A stretch of 64,000 bases of DNA from Primulina eburnea (lineage: Eukaryota > Streptophyta > Magnoliopsida > Lamiales > Gesneriaceae): NCBI RefSeq assembly GCF_022965805.1, contig NC_133104.1:41584682-41648681 (forward strand), in the 5' to 3' direction. The position numbers were made by a program, and so were the translations under genes. Under the pieces are notes generated by a model. That model was not told the DNA's origin. It worked only from the letters and a program-made list of their open reading frames with translations, and ran no database searches. This document shows positions 34,100 through 47,672 of the stretch, piece by piece (the first letter of the stretch is position 1; each line of letters opens with the position of its first letter).

Positions 34100-36200
34100 A
34101 TCTTTATTCAAACCTTGTTCATGTACATTTTGAAGGAGTTTTACATTTGAATTTTATAAATATAAGATTTTAAAAATATCATTATTTTCATATGGAGATT
34201 ATGAGTTTTTTTTAAAGGTTTTCGTGGGGACTGAATGAAATTGAATATTTACTACCATATAAAAAATATAGCAGCTACAAATCTAGTAATTTATACTCCT
34301 ATAAAAAATTTGACCCAAAAGAAACGAATAACCTAAATATATAAAATTTCATAAGTTTTTTTGTTTCAATGTGTGATGTGTGAATATTCCATCCACATAT
34401 TGCTGTTTAGTCCCAATTTGAACTTCCGAATTATAAACTTTTTTTCCCTTCATAAAACTGACCGTAGAAAATGGACATTTTCTTAAAAGAAAATGTTGAG
34501 TAGATCAATATGTCTTTTTTATAGAAAAGTTAACTTTTCATATTGCACATATGAAATTGTCAATTGATGGAATAAAAGTCTTTATCTGGATTTTAGCTGG
34601 AACAAGGCCTCGTACATAGAAATAGCTGGAAAATTATATAATGTTGGGTACTCACGAGATAATTATTCGGTTGACAATATAAACAACCAAACGAAACTCG
34701 TTCCCATTATATGCTCTTGGAGAAGAAAACAATAAAGAGGGAATAAATCCCAAAGACTGAATCGCTTTAAGAGGTTGTTCGGAAAAGAATAGGATGACAT
34801 CGTGTTACGGATATTGAAAAAAAATTATTTTTGCGTTCATGTTCATTTTTATTGGTCGGATTTCGAAACCGATCTGAATCGAGTTCGGATTGAAATGAAT
34901 ATTGCATGGATATTGAATTAGATTGAGTTGGTAGGCAGTAAATTCATAATCATATTAATCTGGTGTGATTGTTATGATTCAATTATATATTTCTTTTGTT
35001 TGTTTTACTCCATAAATAACATAGTCATTGAAAAAAATTGAAATATTAATTCAAATTATGATTTAATTTGATTGGGTTACAGATCTGGTAATTCCGATAT
35101 GATATCATATGAGTTTGATTCAGTTTCATTATTATGTCATTCGAAACAGTGTAATTCGTTTTAGAACTGGTCCAATCCAATTCAATAACATGTACTTTGT
35201 ATCTAGTGTATTTGACACTTATCTTTCTTATCAAGTGCAAAAATAATAACACGCAACATAAATAAGTTCCAATTTCATAAATACATGAGAGGTTAACGCA
35301 AAACCTTTAAAAAATTATATAACTATTTGATGTCATTTTTCATTGACTTAGTTTTATCCCAGAATATAGGATGAAATCCAATTTTTAAGTAGTAGTACGT
35401 CAGTTTGACAGTTTATGCTCTAGTAACTTTCGAAAATTGTATTTTTTAAAAAATACAATGATTATGGATTCCTAAATTTTGTACAATAGATGTCGAGCCA
35501 CATAGGTTGGATTGAAGATAAAATTTGTTGAGTTCTTAGATATACGTAGTTAATTTGCCGATCTGGCTTATAAAAGTTAGCCGGTTGACAAAAATTGCTA
35601 AACCTTTCGATTTGAAGCGTTAAGACGCACACGAAGTTCCACCCGACGAGTTATACCCAACCTTGTATCCCATTGTTGGGCATAGACCCCAAGTGGATTG
35701 GAAATATTACTACGATGGTGTAGTTTTATGTGATAAATGACAATATTACATGTAACGTCCCAAATTCGACGATTATTTTCATTGTATCAAGACGAGTTTT
35801 CCAGCTTTCTTATGTCATCACTCACACACACATTAAGAAACTTCTCAGGGATCATCCATTTCAGAATTGCACAAAATTAAGCGCGCTTACTTTTAGAATT
35901 CTTGTTTGATGAGCTCTCGAAAAGAAAATAAACCTTTTTGATATGAATAATATCCATCAAATCTTTTAAACACTCTTCAACTACACATTACCATAGCTGA
36001 ACAGTTTTGGAATCTCTTTTACTTTCAATGTGAGATCAGTTCGTTCATTATCCCTTCGTCTAAAAACATGTTAAAAATCGTTAATTATTCATGTAATCTC
36101 ATTACATCGACAGTCACCTCTCATCTCCTCTTGGCCCCGGACGTCACATTACATCATCAATACTTATTTATCATCGAGCTATATATACATACGCATTAAC
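34100..36200. other. Intergenic DNA upstream of MED16
   Basis: AT-rich. Repeated gattgaa/ttggatt words at 34850-35200 resemble those near 3240-3500, suggesting a shared dispersed low-complexity family. No coding feature was found. Confidence 0.4.
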
Positions 36201-36322
36201 TTTTATAATCAAATATTTGTTAAAATTTCAAATCTTCGTTGGGCGTGCAAGTCCACTTTTTTCTATTACAACACTGACATTAAAAGAAAAAGAAACCGTT
36301 CGCTTGCGTGGTGGTCTTAAAG

Positions 36323-36331
36323 AAACCCTAA
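36323..36331 (+). promoter_or_regulatory. Telo-box in the MED16 leader/promoter
   Basis: AAACCCTAA lies 143 bp before the MED16 ATG in a pyrimidine/GC-richer segment. A related TTAGGGTTT follows at about 36445-36453. Telo-boxes are frequent near transcription starts of plant housekeeping genes. The role here is inferred. Confidence 0.5.
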
Positions 36332-36473
36332 CCCCACCGCCCGCCGAGCGAAGCTCCTTTCTCTTTCCCCAACTACAGTACTTGCTGTCGCCTTCAATTG
36401 GGGCCTTTCCCAGCCCACCTCCACACACGCAACTATATTATATTTTAGGGTTTTTGGTCATTTGGTATCCTAG

Positions 36474-37164
36474 ATGAGTAATACTAATAATAAAGCCAAT
36501 TCGACCCAGTCCCCACAACCACCAGTTGCGGGTGCCAAGGACTCCGAGGAAGACTTCCCTACCGCCACTTATGCCCTCCCAGAACCTCCTTCTGCGGAAA
36601 AATCCGATAACTCAGTTTGCGAAGACGATGTGGTGATGGAGGTCGCACCCGAGAAGGATTCGGCGGATGCGTTGTTGAATTCTGCCGATGATCCCGTTGA
36701 TGAGGATTTTGTGAATCCGGCTACTGTTTTCTGCATAAAGCTTAACCAGCCGAAGTCCAATTTGCTGTATAAAATGAGTGTTCCCGAGCTCTGCCGCACT
36801 TTTAGGTGACGTTCTTGTGTTTAGAGCTTGATGGAATGGTTTCGTGTAATGAATTGTAGTTTGAATAATATTTGATGCGTGCAATTCTCGGTTTGGAAAT
36901 TTGGTATGGTTCAAGAACTTGGTCTTGTATTTCTACTGGTTTTCAGTAGGAAGCTTAATTTCTCGATATTGGGTTTTATTTATACTTCTCGGTACTCTAT
37001 GTGTCAGTAATGTTGGCAATGAAAGCCTACAGGCAGGGGGATGGATAATTGAACAGGTATAAGGTTTCTATGTGGTCTTGAATCTTGACTTGTCTTCAAT
37101 TTCGAGATGCAAAAATCTTTGCCTTCTAATTGTAATTTTACAGTTGTTGATGATGGTCGATGAG

Positions 37165-37206
<42 letters not shown>

Positions 37207-37326
37207 ATAATTGGACAGGTATAAGGTTTCTATGTGGTCTTGAATCTTGACTTGTCTTCAATTTCGAGATGCAAAAATCTTTGCCTTCTAATTGTTATTT
37301 TACAGTTGTTGATGATGGTCGATGAC

Positions 37327-37402
<76 letters not shown>

Positions 37403-40400
37403 GCGGTCCGTTTGCGGTGTTGACCATGCTTTACACTGCTACACTTTTATTATACTGAAGAACCGATTATTTGTTATTCGAAGTATTCTAGTCTTGGTCA
37501 CGGAGAAACAAATTGTTTGGAATCATTGTAACATGAATCCATATATATATTTTTCGTATTCTTTTTGAAAAGTTGGCGCTACCATTTGTTTCTTTATATT
37601 CTTCTTGTTTCTGTTATGTCTTCATTTTTATTACCCTTTTGAGGAGTCATTTTTTTTTATATTGCAGTGCTGTTGCTTGGTGTGGGAAGTTAAATGCCAT
37701 AGCTTGTGCCTCAGAAACTTGTGCGAGAATCCCGAGGTTTTATTTTCACTCTGTTGTTTTTCTTTCTAAAGTTGGAATGTTTTTGCATTGATGCAATTTG
37801 CTCATAGATGACCTGATAGCTCAACGTGTTATCGAACCCTGATTCATTATCATTTTCTGTGTAGTTTGTCTTCGAATCCTCCATTTTGGATCCCTATACA
37901 TATAGTCATTCCAGAGCGACCGACTGAATGCACAGTTTTTAATGTTATAGCAGGTATCCTTGCAACTTACTCATGATATTGTGTTGTGATGCTGAATTAT
38001 TCGGAGTTTGCACAATATGACCGTTTACTTAAGCGGCAGGTTTTCAGATCATCCGGGCTTAGTTTTACAGTTATTGATATACTAACTCATCTACCATGTA
38101 TTGGTTCACAAGTTATTATGTGTGTTGAGTTATTGAAAGTCTCTTAACATCTCTCTGACATGTTGAACAATGAGATGACAATCGGGTTGTGAACTTAACT
38201 GCGCATTTTTTGAAGTGCATAAAGTCAGTTTTATTAAATAGGATGAACTGGAGCACCGAAATAGAAACATGATAATGTCTAAGACATGAATTTGTGGGTC
38301 TTATAATTCAAACCCAATGAATTATGAGATTCTTTTGAAAATAGTAACTTCTGTACCACTAAAAACGTAAATCATCACTCTGTATCGGAGATTGACGATT
38401 ATTCGACCATCTCTTCTGGTGGGATACTTATATTTTTTTGTTGTGAATTTTCTCCCTCTGATATTTGATGTTTGACAGATTCTCCTCGCGATTCTATTCA
38501 GTTCATTGAGTGGTCCCCGACATCGTGCCCTCGAGCGCTGCTGGCAGCTAATTTCCACGGGAGGATAACCATCTGGACTCAACCTTCTCAGGTGTGCTAC
38601 TCATGTTGAGCACCTTGAATAAGGAAATAACCATGAACTGTCTCAAATTCAACGATTGTTAATCTATTGAGAAATTAAGTTTTCCCGTAACTGTTATAAT
38701 TGGTTTTTTACTGTTTCTTGGTTGTACACGAGATTTCTGATTGCCTTCTTTGTATCTGACTGTTTTGATTGTTAGGGACCTGCAAATCTTGTAAAAGATG
38801 CTAGTTGTTGGCAGCTGGAATATGAGTGGCGCCAGGATATTGCAGTGATTACAAAGTGGCTTTCAGGAGTTTCTCCAGTACGGAACCTTTTATTTTTTGT
38901 TCATTTAAATGTAAGTATTTTTTATTTAATACATTTGCTTTGCTGTTGACATGGTTTGTATAAAATTAGTATAGGTGGCTCTCGGTTAGGTCAAGCGGTT
39001 CAACAAAGTCCACATTTGAGGAGAAATTTCTTTCACAGCAACCTCATTCTCCAGGTTCATATTTCTCGCCTAGCTTACTGATTATTTTCATTCAGATTTG
39101 AGATCCAGTTTTTCCTTCACATGTTTGCACACATGATATGAAAATCCTTAGATTTCAATGGTCGGTGTTGTTCTCCATTAGGGGTTGAAACTGGGCGAGA
39201 TTTATCCTGGTTTGTACTTAACAGTTTGCAGCAGATAGGTAAAACTGCTCAGTTTGCAATACTTGGTAGTTGTTTGCTAGTTGGGGCCAAACCTGGGAAG
39301 CCTTGTAAGGAAATAAAAACTGGAGTGGACACTGTTTATACAAGGTGCATTATGTTTCTCGCGAGTATTAGACTATTGATATACGTGACCATGACAGTGG
39401 TTTGCCAATTAAAACTTTTGTTATCATTGATATTCTGTTCTTTGCCAATTATGAGTAAAAGGTCATCAACCCTCTCACCCATCTACAAAGAAAAAAGAAC
39501 GAAAAATTACCTTGACCCTAAATGTAAGAGAGAGAAACAACTGTGGAAGAATGAAGAATTTGTTTTTGAAATGCTTCTTTGAGATTGAATGTAAGAATTG
39601 AGAGAAACTCAGCAGAGAAAATAGAAAATTATTCTAGTCACAAATGGTTGAGTCATAGAACTTTAACTTATATACCATGCATTGATTAAGAATAAACATG
39701 CTCTTCACGAGCTACTATATGTTATTTACAGTGATGTATGATTTGCAATTATTTAATTGGCCAAAGCTAAATTCCGGGCTTAGTAGTCCCCATCAGTCGC
39801 TGCTCACAATTGGCATTTGCAAGTTCCATCTATGCTTTCAATCTGCTTATGATGTTGCGCTTTCCTCTGTGCATCACCTTTCCTGCATATAGCAATATAT
39901 GTACCACAAGATGCAGTTGATAAAAATCTGAAATTCAAAGCTATTGCTCTTTTAATTGACTATTTGCAAATGTAGCAGTTCATTTGATTAAATTAGCAAC
40001 TATACACCGTCAATTATTTATGGATCAAATTTTCGTGTTTATTCGTCTCTGAGCAGTTTCCTTTGGTTTTGGCAACAGCTGGTTGGCCAAATTTTCTCTG
40101 TGTCTGCACTGTTTTCTCATCGGGCTCTGTTCAGATCCATTGGTCTCAGTGGCCACCTAATCAGAGTGGTGTGCCATCTAAGTGGTTTTCTACAAGTAAA
40201 GGGCTTTTGGGAGCTGGGCCTAGTGGGATTATGGCTGCTGATGCTATTGTGACGGATTCTGGAGCCATGCATGTGGCTGGTGTTCCGATTGTGAACCCCT
40301 CGACTGTTGTTGTTTGGGAAGTCACTCCTGGCCCTGGGAATGGTTTTCACGTTACTCCAAAAGCAAGTGTGAATAATGAAGTCCCACCACCATCACTTAG

Positions 40401-43400
40401 CCCTCCTTCCTGGGATGGTTATGCTCCATTGGCTGCATACTTGTTGAGGTGGCAGGAGTATCTGTTGTTAGAAGCAAAGCATGGCAAGAAACAGGCTGAA
40501 CATGATTGCAGTGATATTGTAGCACTTCATTGTTCTCCAGTTTCAAACTTTTCTGCATACGTGAGTCCTGAGGCTGCAGCTCAATCAGCTGCGACTACAA
40601 CTTGGGGTTCTGGTGTTACTGCAGTTGCCTTTGATCCAACACGTGGCGGTTCAGTGATATCAGTTGTCATAGTTGAAGGTATTCTTTTGCGCAAATTCAA
40701 GCTGTGTGTGTGTGTGTGTGTTTGTGTGCCTGCTGATTGATTTACTATTTGATGGTCCAAGCTGTTGGTCTTTTGATGCGGCATCAAAGTTTATTCGCGG
40801 ATCCATTCTTGCCTTTTAGATTTCATTTGCTATTGCCGATCTCTATCCATCCCGTTTCTTTTTTCTCCCTTGTCTCTGTCATCCGCTCCCTTATCTCTGC
40901 CCTCCACCCTATTAACTGCAGCCGACATCGATACATAACATTGGAAAAGGAAAAGAAATATCAAAATGTTTCTTCATCTACTATTCTTGAATCATTCTTG
41001 TATTATATAATTTACTGGCTTGTTCTTATGTGCCCTTGATGGATTTGAATTCAGAGTGTTAAGTGTTTTACATCTATTTTAAAGCATCAATTATCAGCAT
41101 CCTCGTTATCGTCCTTCGGGCATATTTCCTTTTGTGTTTATTGATACATTGGTCTGTTACGTTGATGGTACAGGGCAATACATGTCCCCTTATGATCCTG
41201 ATGAGGGTCCTTCTGTCACTGGATGGAGAGTTCAACGTTGGGAATCATCTGTTGAGAACGTAGTGATCCATCAGATATTTGGAAACCCTAGTTCCAGCTT
41301 TGGTGGACAGGCACCTAAGCAGACAGTTTGGGTGAGTAAAGTAATCAAATGCATTCCAGCATCCAGCGAATTCAAGGGTCCTATAGCAGCAACTGTTGGA
41401 TCAGTCTCTGATGGGAAAAATACACCAGAATTTGTTCCCGAGGCTTCGAAGAGGGTCAGTTTCGATCCTTTTGATCTTCCTAGTGATGTTAGAACGCTTG
41501 CGCGAATTGTGTATTCTGCGCATGGTGGTGAAATTGCGGTTTCTTTTCTACGGGGCGGAGTTCATGTCTTCTCTGGTGCAAACTTCACATCTGTTGATAA
41601 CTATCAGATTCATGTTGGCTCTGCTATAGCTGCTCCTGCTTTCTCTTCTACGAGTTGCTGTTCTGCTTCTGTTTGGCACGATACAAGCAGTGATTGCACC
41701 ATACTAAAAATTATCCGTGTTCTTCCACCTCCTGGTCCTATTAGCCAGGCGAAAGTTAATTCTGCTTCATGGGAGAGGGCTATTGCAGAGAGGTACCCTA
41801 ATAATTAGTTGTGAGTTTGCCGCTGAATTTGGTCACATAGGACAGTTTCAGATACTTGATTTTATTGTGAGTGGATTTGGTTTTTAGGGCATCTGGATAC
41901 TTAATGTTTTGCTGCTGTCTTTTCTTGGCAGATTTTGGTGGAGTCTATTGGTGGGGGTTGATTGGTGGGATGCTGTTGGCTGTACTCAGAGTGCCGCAGA
42001 GAATGGTATTGGTACGTATATTTAATCTGTATTGATGGGAGAACTATTCTGTCCAATTTCATGGTGACTTGAGAGTGTAGGTGAAGAACAAATGGCCAGA
42101 CGTGATGAAAAGGGGTGACATGTGTTCATGCGACCAAGTAAAATGACTCTATGATCGATCCTTCTATGATAATGTTTATGCTATTCAATTCAGTAGGGGA
42201 CGGAGGATATTTTTTTCTAAAACACAATCTTATCTTAATCTTTCAAGTATAATGCACATTATCATTCTACTAAGGGGTCTGTTTCGTAATGAAGAAATAG
42301 TTCAATCAAGGGTACAGTGGTCAGTGTTCCATAATTTTCATTACTTGGAGAATTTAATGATAATTATATGTTTTAGTCTGCTAAGGATTCTATATGACGA
42401 CAAGTTTAAGAAGCCAAAAAAATCTCATCCATATGGCTTCTGCTCTTAGGAATCATATCCTTGCTTCCTGATTTTTGTCTCTCGCTGACGGTCCAATATG
42501 GTATTCTAGTTTCGTTGAACAGTGTTATTGCTGTGTTGGATGCTGATTTCCACTCCCTTCCGTCCACTCAACACAGAGAGCAGTATGGACCTGTAAGTCT
42601 GATTGATGGTCATGTTCACGCGTTGTATTTTTAGTTAAGCCTGTACTTTGAGGAGGCACTTTTTTGGTTGGTTGTCACGTTCATGCTTAGTATTTTTAGT
42701 TAAGCTTGTACATTGATGAGCTACTTTTTAACCCAATTCTTCTTAGTATCTTATGATGTGTATGGATGATGCAGAGTCTGGACAGAATAAAATGCAGGCT
42801 ACTAGAAGGTACTACAGCTCAAGAGGTTCGAGCTATGGTTCTTGACATGCAAGCAAGGTTGTTATTGGACATGCTTGGCAAAGGAATTGAATCAGCATTA
42901 ATGAATCCATCTGCCTTGGTGCAAGAACCATGGCAAGCATCAGGCGAGACATTGTCTGGTATTGATCCCGAATCAATGGCTATTGACCCATCTCTAGTCC
43001 TTAGCATCCAGGTGTAGTTTTAGACACTTCAATTTCCCATTATATCCCTATTTGACTTGTTTTTGAACTAATTATGCCATCCTATATTGCAGGCTTATGT
43101 TGACGCAGTCCTTGATCTAGCATCACACTTCATCACACGTCTGCGACGTTATGCGAGTTTCTGCCGCACTTTGGCAAGTCATGCTGCCACTGCAGGCACG
43201 GGTGGGAACCGTAATGTGGTGACAAGCCCTACCCAAAGCACTTCTACACCGGCTACAACTTCGGGTAATTCTACTCTAGAATTCAAGTTTTGCTATTATT
43301 TTAGCCTCAGTAGAATGTAAGTTTAATCACAGTTATTAAGGGGGTGCGCCTAGCTTCTCTAGCCACAGCTGTGGCTCCCAGAAACCTTCTGGCACCTCGC

Positions 43401-46400
43401 TTTCCAGAGATTTATCATTTATCTACGTGCATACCTTTCTCGAGGCGTAAGTTGTGTGTAAAAAGTGCAGCAGCACACCTTTCTCAAGTTGTAAGTTGTG
43501 CCTAAAATGCAGTGAGGCGTTTTTCAGGTTCTTATGGTAGAATAAAAATCCAGTGGCATATGTACCGTGCATTTAAAAAAAACACAGGCCCTGCTCAAAA
43601 GTCACTGCTTTGGTTTTTGTTGAAAATAAAAACCTCAAGGCCCAGTCCAAAACCCTAAATCTGCCATTACCAGTCTCTGAACGCTATTAATTCCAAAATC
43701 ACCATACTGCAATTACTTCCCAGTCTTCCATAAGCCCTGACCCCTGTGATCGACTTCCAAACCCTGATGAGTTTTGTCTCCGTGTTAGGATATTCTGGCA
43801 TTGTTAGCTTTGACTCGGTGCTTGCTGTTGTTTCATGTGTGTGTTGTTTTAGGTGCTATTCTCTCGTATATGCTTGTTTGCAGTTTTCCTCGTTTTATAT
43901 TTTTGTCCTGTCATGGGACTTCTTTCTGCATTTGGTCAGAACATTGGAAAAGTTTACTGTTGTTTTTTCAGTTAAAAACCCCACGTTTCATTTCCAGTGT
44001 TTAAACACGAAAATATCATTGTCATTCCTGATGCGCCTGATTTTGGTGACTACCGCCTAAGACCTAAGTATAGATGTGAATGACTGACTTCATGTTCTAT
44101 TCTTCCTAATTCTTAGCTAGGCCTCTCTATTTTCTCAAATTCCGATGTCTGACGCAAGCTGAATTTTTTTTTGCTCAGGTGCGCAAGGTGGAACTGTAAG
44201 CTCTACGGGAAGCACTCAGATGCAAGCTTGGGTACAAGGAGCAATTGCCAAGATCAGTAATACACCTGAAGGGGTTCCTAGTTCTGTACCAAGCCCCATA
44301 AGCGGTCCTTCAACTTTTATGCCAATAAGTATCAACACTGGAACATTTCCAGGAACTCCAGCTGTTAGACTTATTGGAGACTGTCATTTTCTTCACCGGC
44401 TATGCCAACTTCTACTGTTTTGTTTTTTCTTCCGGCGAACACAATTACCGCGGTTTATTGGGGCTGCTCAAAGAAATACTGATTCAACAATCCAAAAACC
44501 CCAACCTGGGGTGCAAGGCAAATCAGAAGAAACACACACAGTTACTGCAAAACCAGCTACTGCTGTAGTCAGGTTGGATGAAACACAAGCCGCAAGAACT
44601 GCACAGGTGGGAAATGGGCCAAAGGGACCTGAAGAAGGTCCAACCAGTCGGTCAAGATTAGGTTCTGGCAATGCTGGTCAAGGATACACCTTTGAGGAGG
44701 TATGCAAATACATGCAAAATTTACATGGAAAAAATGAGCAACAAGAATGGATGTGGCAGACTTTTTAAAGTTATCATATGATGTCATCTTATGGAAAAGG
44801 GGAAAATGAAAAGGAAGATTTCTCTTTCTTACTTAATTCAAAACTCGCATAAAATGGGCCTTATTCTTATTTTTTGTGGGTGGGGAAGGAAGCGTAGATT
44901 CGTCATTGAGAACCAAGATATTGAAGGCTTAACTGTAAGAATTAGATTTGCATCCAGCTAAGAATAAGACCAATTTCACATTGGTTGTTTGCAGCCATTG
45001 GGTCACAAGGGGAGCCTTTGTTTTTGGAAGTTTCTATTTTTGTATACTCTGTCCTCTTAATATTCTTAGTTTTATTACGACTGCCATGCAGGTGAAGGTT
45101 CTATTTCTTATACTTATGGATCTCTGTCGGAGGACATCAGGTTTGGTACATCCTCTGCCAGTTTCCCAGGTGGGGAGCAGCAACATTCAAGTCCGGCTTC
45201 ATTATATTGATGGAAACTATACTGTTTTACCAGAGGTTGTGGAAGCATCACTTGGCCCTCATATGCAGGTACTTGTCTTTTGATACAGAACATTTTCCTA
45301 GTTGATGGCTTCTTGTACCATCATCCACCAGTTTTCTGGGGTGAAATTACACCTAAACGCACAGCCTATGAATTTACAAACCAATATCTTGATTTCAAAG
45401 ATGCACATTTTCATCCATAAAAATCGTTCGTTTTGAGCAGAATATGCCCCGGCCTAGAGGTGCAGATGCTGCAGGTTTGCTTCTCAGGGAGTTGGAACTG
45501 CATCCTCCAGCTGAAGAGTGGCACAAGAGGAATATGTTTGGTGGACCCTGGTCTGATCCGGATGACACGAGTCTCTCAGATGATAGTTCTAAATTTAGCA
45601 CCTCAATGGATTTACTCGACTCTGCTTCATCTGAGAATGGTGATGCTTATAATGGAGTTTATGGCTTGTGGCCAAGGAAGCGTAGGATCTCTGAAAGAGA
45701 TGCAGCCTTTGGACTGAACACATCAATTGGTTTAGGAGCTTATTATGGTATCATGGGATCCAGAAGAGACGTTGTAACAGCTGTTTGGAAAACTGGACTT
45801 GAAGGAGTGTGGTACAAGGTATAGTCATATTGGATGTTGAACTCAACATACTGTTGGCCTATCATTCTTTTTATCCGCCATTGTTAGTCTTAAAGTAGCA
45901 ATTATTTTCTCAGCTTTCTTTTAGTGCCAGAATGTCTTGTTAAAAGTTTCTTTGCATATATATATGCGTGTGTATTAATCGAAAGATGATTATGATCAAT
46001 GGAAAGATGTTTATGATCAATAGAAATCTAACCTGAGCATAATCACTCTTTTTTAACGTCCCAGATGAATATTTAAAAATTTTGATTGTTGTAACTTATT
46101 TCTGTTTTATTTTTTTCTATTTTGAATGGCTTCATCCATAATTGGAAATGACGCAGTAAATTGAATTTCCATGTGTAACATTTAATTGCCCGAATTGGTA
46201 CAGTGGAAAGTCATTCATCCAGCCGCTTCTTGTTGTTCAAACTCGATGTATATAGTTAAAGCTTATTGTCCCATGATGGATAATATCCAAAAACGTTGTA
46301 TCTTTGCTATTCAAATACAATAAACTAAGTTGTAGTCTCGTCTTATGTGTGGATCCTTGATACATGTATGTACTCATCTATTGTCTTTGTTACTGATCCA

Positions 46401-46545
46401 GTGCATCAGATGCCTGCGGCAGACATCTGCTTTTGCATCTCCAGGTGCGGGCAATACTAATCAGAATGAGAAGGAGACGTGGTGGATCAGCCGCTGGGCA
46501 TATGGATGTCCCATGTGTAGTGGAACATGGGTTCGAGTTGTGTAG
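36474..46545 (+). CDS. MED16: Mediator complex tail subunit 16 (MED16/SFR6)
   Basis: Sixteen exons join in frame to 1,266 residues: 36474-36805, 37668-37736, 37865-37953, 38479-38591, 38776-38877, 38970-39054, 40079-40678, 41174-41792, 41932-42011, 42510-42592, 42775-43011, 43093-43264, 44179-44699, 45092-45268, 45441-45818 and 46402-46545. Arabidopsis SFR6/MED16 is slightly longer. MED16 is a Mediator tail subunit linking activators to RNA polymerase II and is needed for cold acclimation (CBF targets), iron and defence responses. The N-terminal half resembles a WD40-type propeller (VAWCGKLNAIA, IQFIEWSP, ILWSQ-like strands, GSGVTAVAFDPTRGGS). The conserved core has FWWSLLVGVDWWDAVG and ASHFITRLRRYASFCR. 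The C-terminus ends with two CxxC pairs (C1220/C1223, C1255/C1258) and WVRVV. Certain identification. Confidence 0.97.
37041..37401 (+). repeat. ~162-bp tandem duplication with (AT)n tracts in MED16 intron 1
   Basis: The block starting atggataattg occurs at 37041 and 37203 with nearly identical text (aggtataaggtttctatgtgg and onward). Each copy ends in an (AT)n tract: 37169-37201 and 37330-37401. Only small differences separate the copies (gaacagg/ggacagg, taatttta/ttatttta). The duplication is recent and the microsatellites should vary in length. Confidence 0.92.
40703..40720 (+). repeat. (TG)9 microsatellite in MED16 intron 7
   Basis: A short dinucleotide run just downstream of the exon 7 donor. 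Its distance from the splice site (about 25 bp) makes an effect on splicing possible but unproven. Confidence 0.85.
43320..43560. repeat. Dispersed-repeat-like GC-richer segment in MED16 intron 12
   Basis: Contains two near copies of ccttctc-aggcgtaagttgtg text at about 43433 and 43474. The surrounding ggtgcgcctagc and cagtgaggcg words resemble a common plant interspersed repeat. No boundaries or target duplication were found. Arabidopsis MED16 has extra residues at this exon junction, so a cryptic exon was considered but no good frame was seen. Confidence 0.35.
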
Positions 46546-47481
46546 CATCTGTCGGACTTTTCTGTTCTACAACACGCTAATGATCTTGATACGTCACATG
46601 TGGCTTGCTTATTCATGGAAGGTACAGTTTCTTTTGAAGATGTATGTAGAGAGAACAACTCGGAGCTATGACTCCTACTTTGCCCTTGCACATGAAAAAG
46701 ACTATGTATGCTACGTGAATCATTTGTTTCTGTAAGTAACTGGAACTTAGGTTTACCATAAACAGCATATAGGGAACAGTACCGTGGGGCGTCTACAACA
46801 TACAATTTAGGCATTGTATTTGTATGCTACCATGGCTAACTTCACTAACCCAGGACTAGGGATTAATTGATAATGTGTGGCGTTGATTTATTGTGTCGAA
46901 TGTAAGTATGCCTTACGTCAAAGTTGAATAGGAAAATTACCATGTAATAATAGTTATCTGGTTCACTTTCGTCAGTAAATGTATCTTGACGTATTTGTAA
47001 AATGGGTTCGTTTTTTTTACCGCTGACTATGCATCCTTGCTCGCCAGTTTTCTAGTGAACATAGATATCAAAATTGGCATATATTTTATGGCGAGAAACG
47101 TAATTTCATTTTAATACTTTTAAGGGTCCATTTAATGGTGAATAATTTTATGTTATGGAAAGTCATAAAGAGTTACGATTCAACATATCATATAAATTTG
47201 TGAGTAAATTTGAAATAAATTATAAGTATATCATGTCACGAATTCGAGATTTCGTGAGATTTTGTATTCAATATATCATGAGATTTTAATAAATTGAATT
47301 TTTGTGATGTAAAATTTTTTGTTAATATCATGTGCTAATTTGATTACAATTCACAGGATACATATTTTAAATATGAAAATTGAACCGGTGATAATCTTAT
47401 GAATCAGAAAGTATTCTACAGGAGCAGGAGCACCTTTTTCTATATATAAAAAACTTTTATTAATTTTTCGTTTTAATTAAT
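46546..47481. other. MED16 3' UTR and intergenic DNA
   Basis: The MED16 3' untranslated region, then AT-rich DNA. No further gene seen before MITE copy E. Confidence 0.45.
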
Positions 47482-47663
47482 GGTAAAAACTTGTGTGAGA
47501 CGGTCTCACGGGTCGTATTTGTGAGATAGATTTCTTATTTGGGTCACCCACGAAAAAGTATTACTTTTTATGGTAAGTGTATTACTTTGTATTGTGAATA
47601 TGGGTAGGGTTGACCCGTCTTACAGATTATGATCCGTGAGACGGTCTCACATGAGACCCACTC
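47482..47663 (+). mobile_element. 182-bp inverted-repeat MITE, copy E
   Basis: Starts GGTAAAAACTTGTGTGAGAC and ends GAGACCCACTC, with a GTGAGACGGTCTCAC dyad at each end. The flanks 47473-47481 and 47664-47672 are both TTAATTAAT, a perfect 9-bp duplication. Exactly the same length as copy A. The best copy for a family consensus. Confidence 0.95.
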
Positions 47664-47672
47664 TTAATTAAT

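Noticed and set aside
37234..37458. Open frame with alternating Tyr-Ile
   Set aside because: A translation of the (AT)n microsatellite in MED16 intron 1.
39226..39582. 118-codon open frame in MED16 intron 6
   Set aside because: No recognisable domain; it would break the MED16 frame, and exons 6 and 7 join cleanly without it.
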